A stretch of DNA of 13,732 bases from an uncultured Actinomycetes bacterium (GTDB lineage Bacteria; Actinomycetota; Acidimicrobiia; Acidimicrobiales; Microtrichaceae), in assembly GCA_903930035.1 (NCBI GenBank), contig CAIYXG010000481.1, positions 1 to 13,732 on the forward strand, in the 5' to 3' direction. The translations under genes and the position numbers were made by a program. The stretch's first letter is position 1; the number at the start of each line of letters is the position of its first letter. Below the pieces are notes generated by a model. The model had not been told where the DNA came from. It saw only the letters and a program-made list of their open reading frames with translations, and searched no databases. This document shows positions 13,696-13,732 of this stretch, in pieces.

Positions 13696-13732
13696 TCAGA
13701 CGGCGCCGGCGAGCAGCTCGGCGAGCGCCACG
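13696..13732 (-). CDS. Possible C-terminal end of a converging gene (partial)
   Basis: On the minus strand an open frame enters from the right edge and ends at TGA (13698-13696), encoding VALAELLAGAV as its last residues. The alanine/leucine-rich tail is a believable helix end and the position fits a gene converging on hisN. Only 12 codons are visible, so this is weakly supported and no family can be named. Confidence 0.3.
   Translation of the reverse strand, partial: VALAELLAGAV

Overview
This window is uniformly very GC-rich (by eye about 70 percent or more), densely coded on both strands, and starts many genes with GTG. Protein styles and gene content point to a high-GC actinobacterium: TetR regulators, a hot-dog acyl-CoA thioesterase, SnoaL/NTF2-like proteins, a solo TrpB2, an actinobacterial-type HisN, ergothioneine genes, and leaderless starts after TANNNT boxes. 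A member of the Acidimicrobiia is my best guess, but this is inferred from style and not from a marker gene. I see no rRNA, tRNA, CRISPR array, insertion sequence or phage gene.

Layout. (1) 2475 down to 1, minus strand: a three-gene catabolic-looking operon. It runs from an AhpD/carboxymuconolactone decarboxylase-like protein, through a D-aminoacylase-type amidohydrolase, to a limonene-epoxide-hydrolase/SnoaL-like protein that overlaps the previous gene by 4 nt and is cut by the window edge. (2) 2566-3795, plus: a PAS-GGDEF diguanylate cyclase with a leaderless-type promoter, divergent from operon 1. (3) 3804-5114, minus: two tandem TetR paralogues with nearly identical DNA-binding helices. 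(4) 5115-5301: a divergent regulatory region with two promoters, a perfect inverted repeat and a direct repeat. (5) 5302-8832, plus: a secreted or membrane-anchored lipase-like alpha/beta hydrolase, then egtB and egtD of ergothioneine biosynthesis. The egtB stop codon is also the start of the -10 box that appears to drive a leaderless egtD. (6) 8833-9111: a C-homopolymer-rich intergenic stretch. (7) 9112-9942, plus: a short-chain dehydrogenase. (8) 11310 down to 9958, minus: a SnoaL-like protein and a TesB-type acyl-CoA thioesterase. (9) 11434-13587, plus: trpB2 and hisN, probably one operon. (10) The extreme right edge may hold the last codons of a converging gene.

How the genes work together. 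The best-defined function is ergothioneine synthesis. EgtD trimethylates histidine to hercynine and EgtB makes the C-S bond. The EgtB has features of the type that uses cysteine directly, which fits the absence of egtA and egtC beside it. trpB2-hisN looks like an amino-acid biosynthesis pair (tryptophan and histidine). The thioesterase, SDR, SnoaL proteins and lipase fit lipid or xenobiotic metabolism, with the TetR pair as likely local regulators. I found no clearly new multi-gene system. The most distinctive signals are the stop-codon/-10 overlap at egtB-egtD, the sequence-homogenised HTH of the TetR pair, and the repeat cluster in front of the lipase gene.
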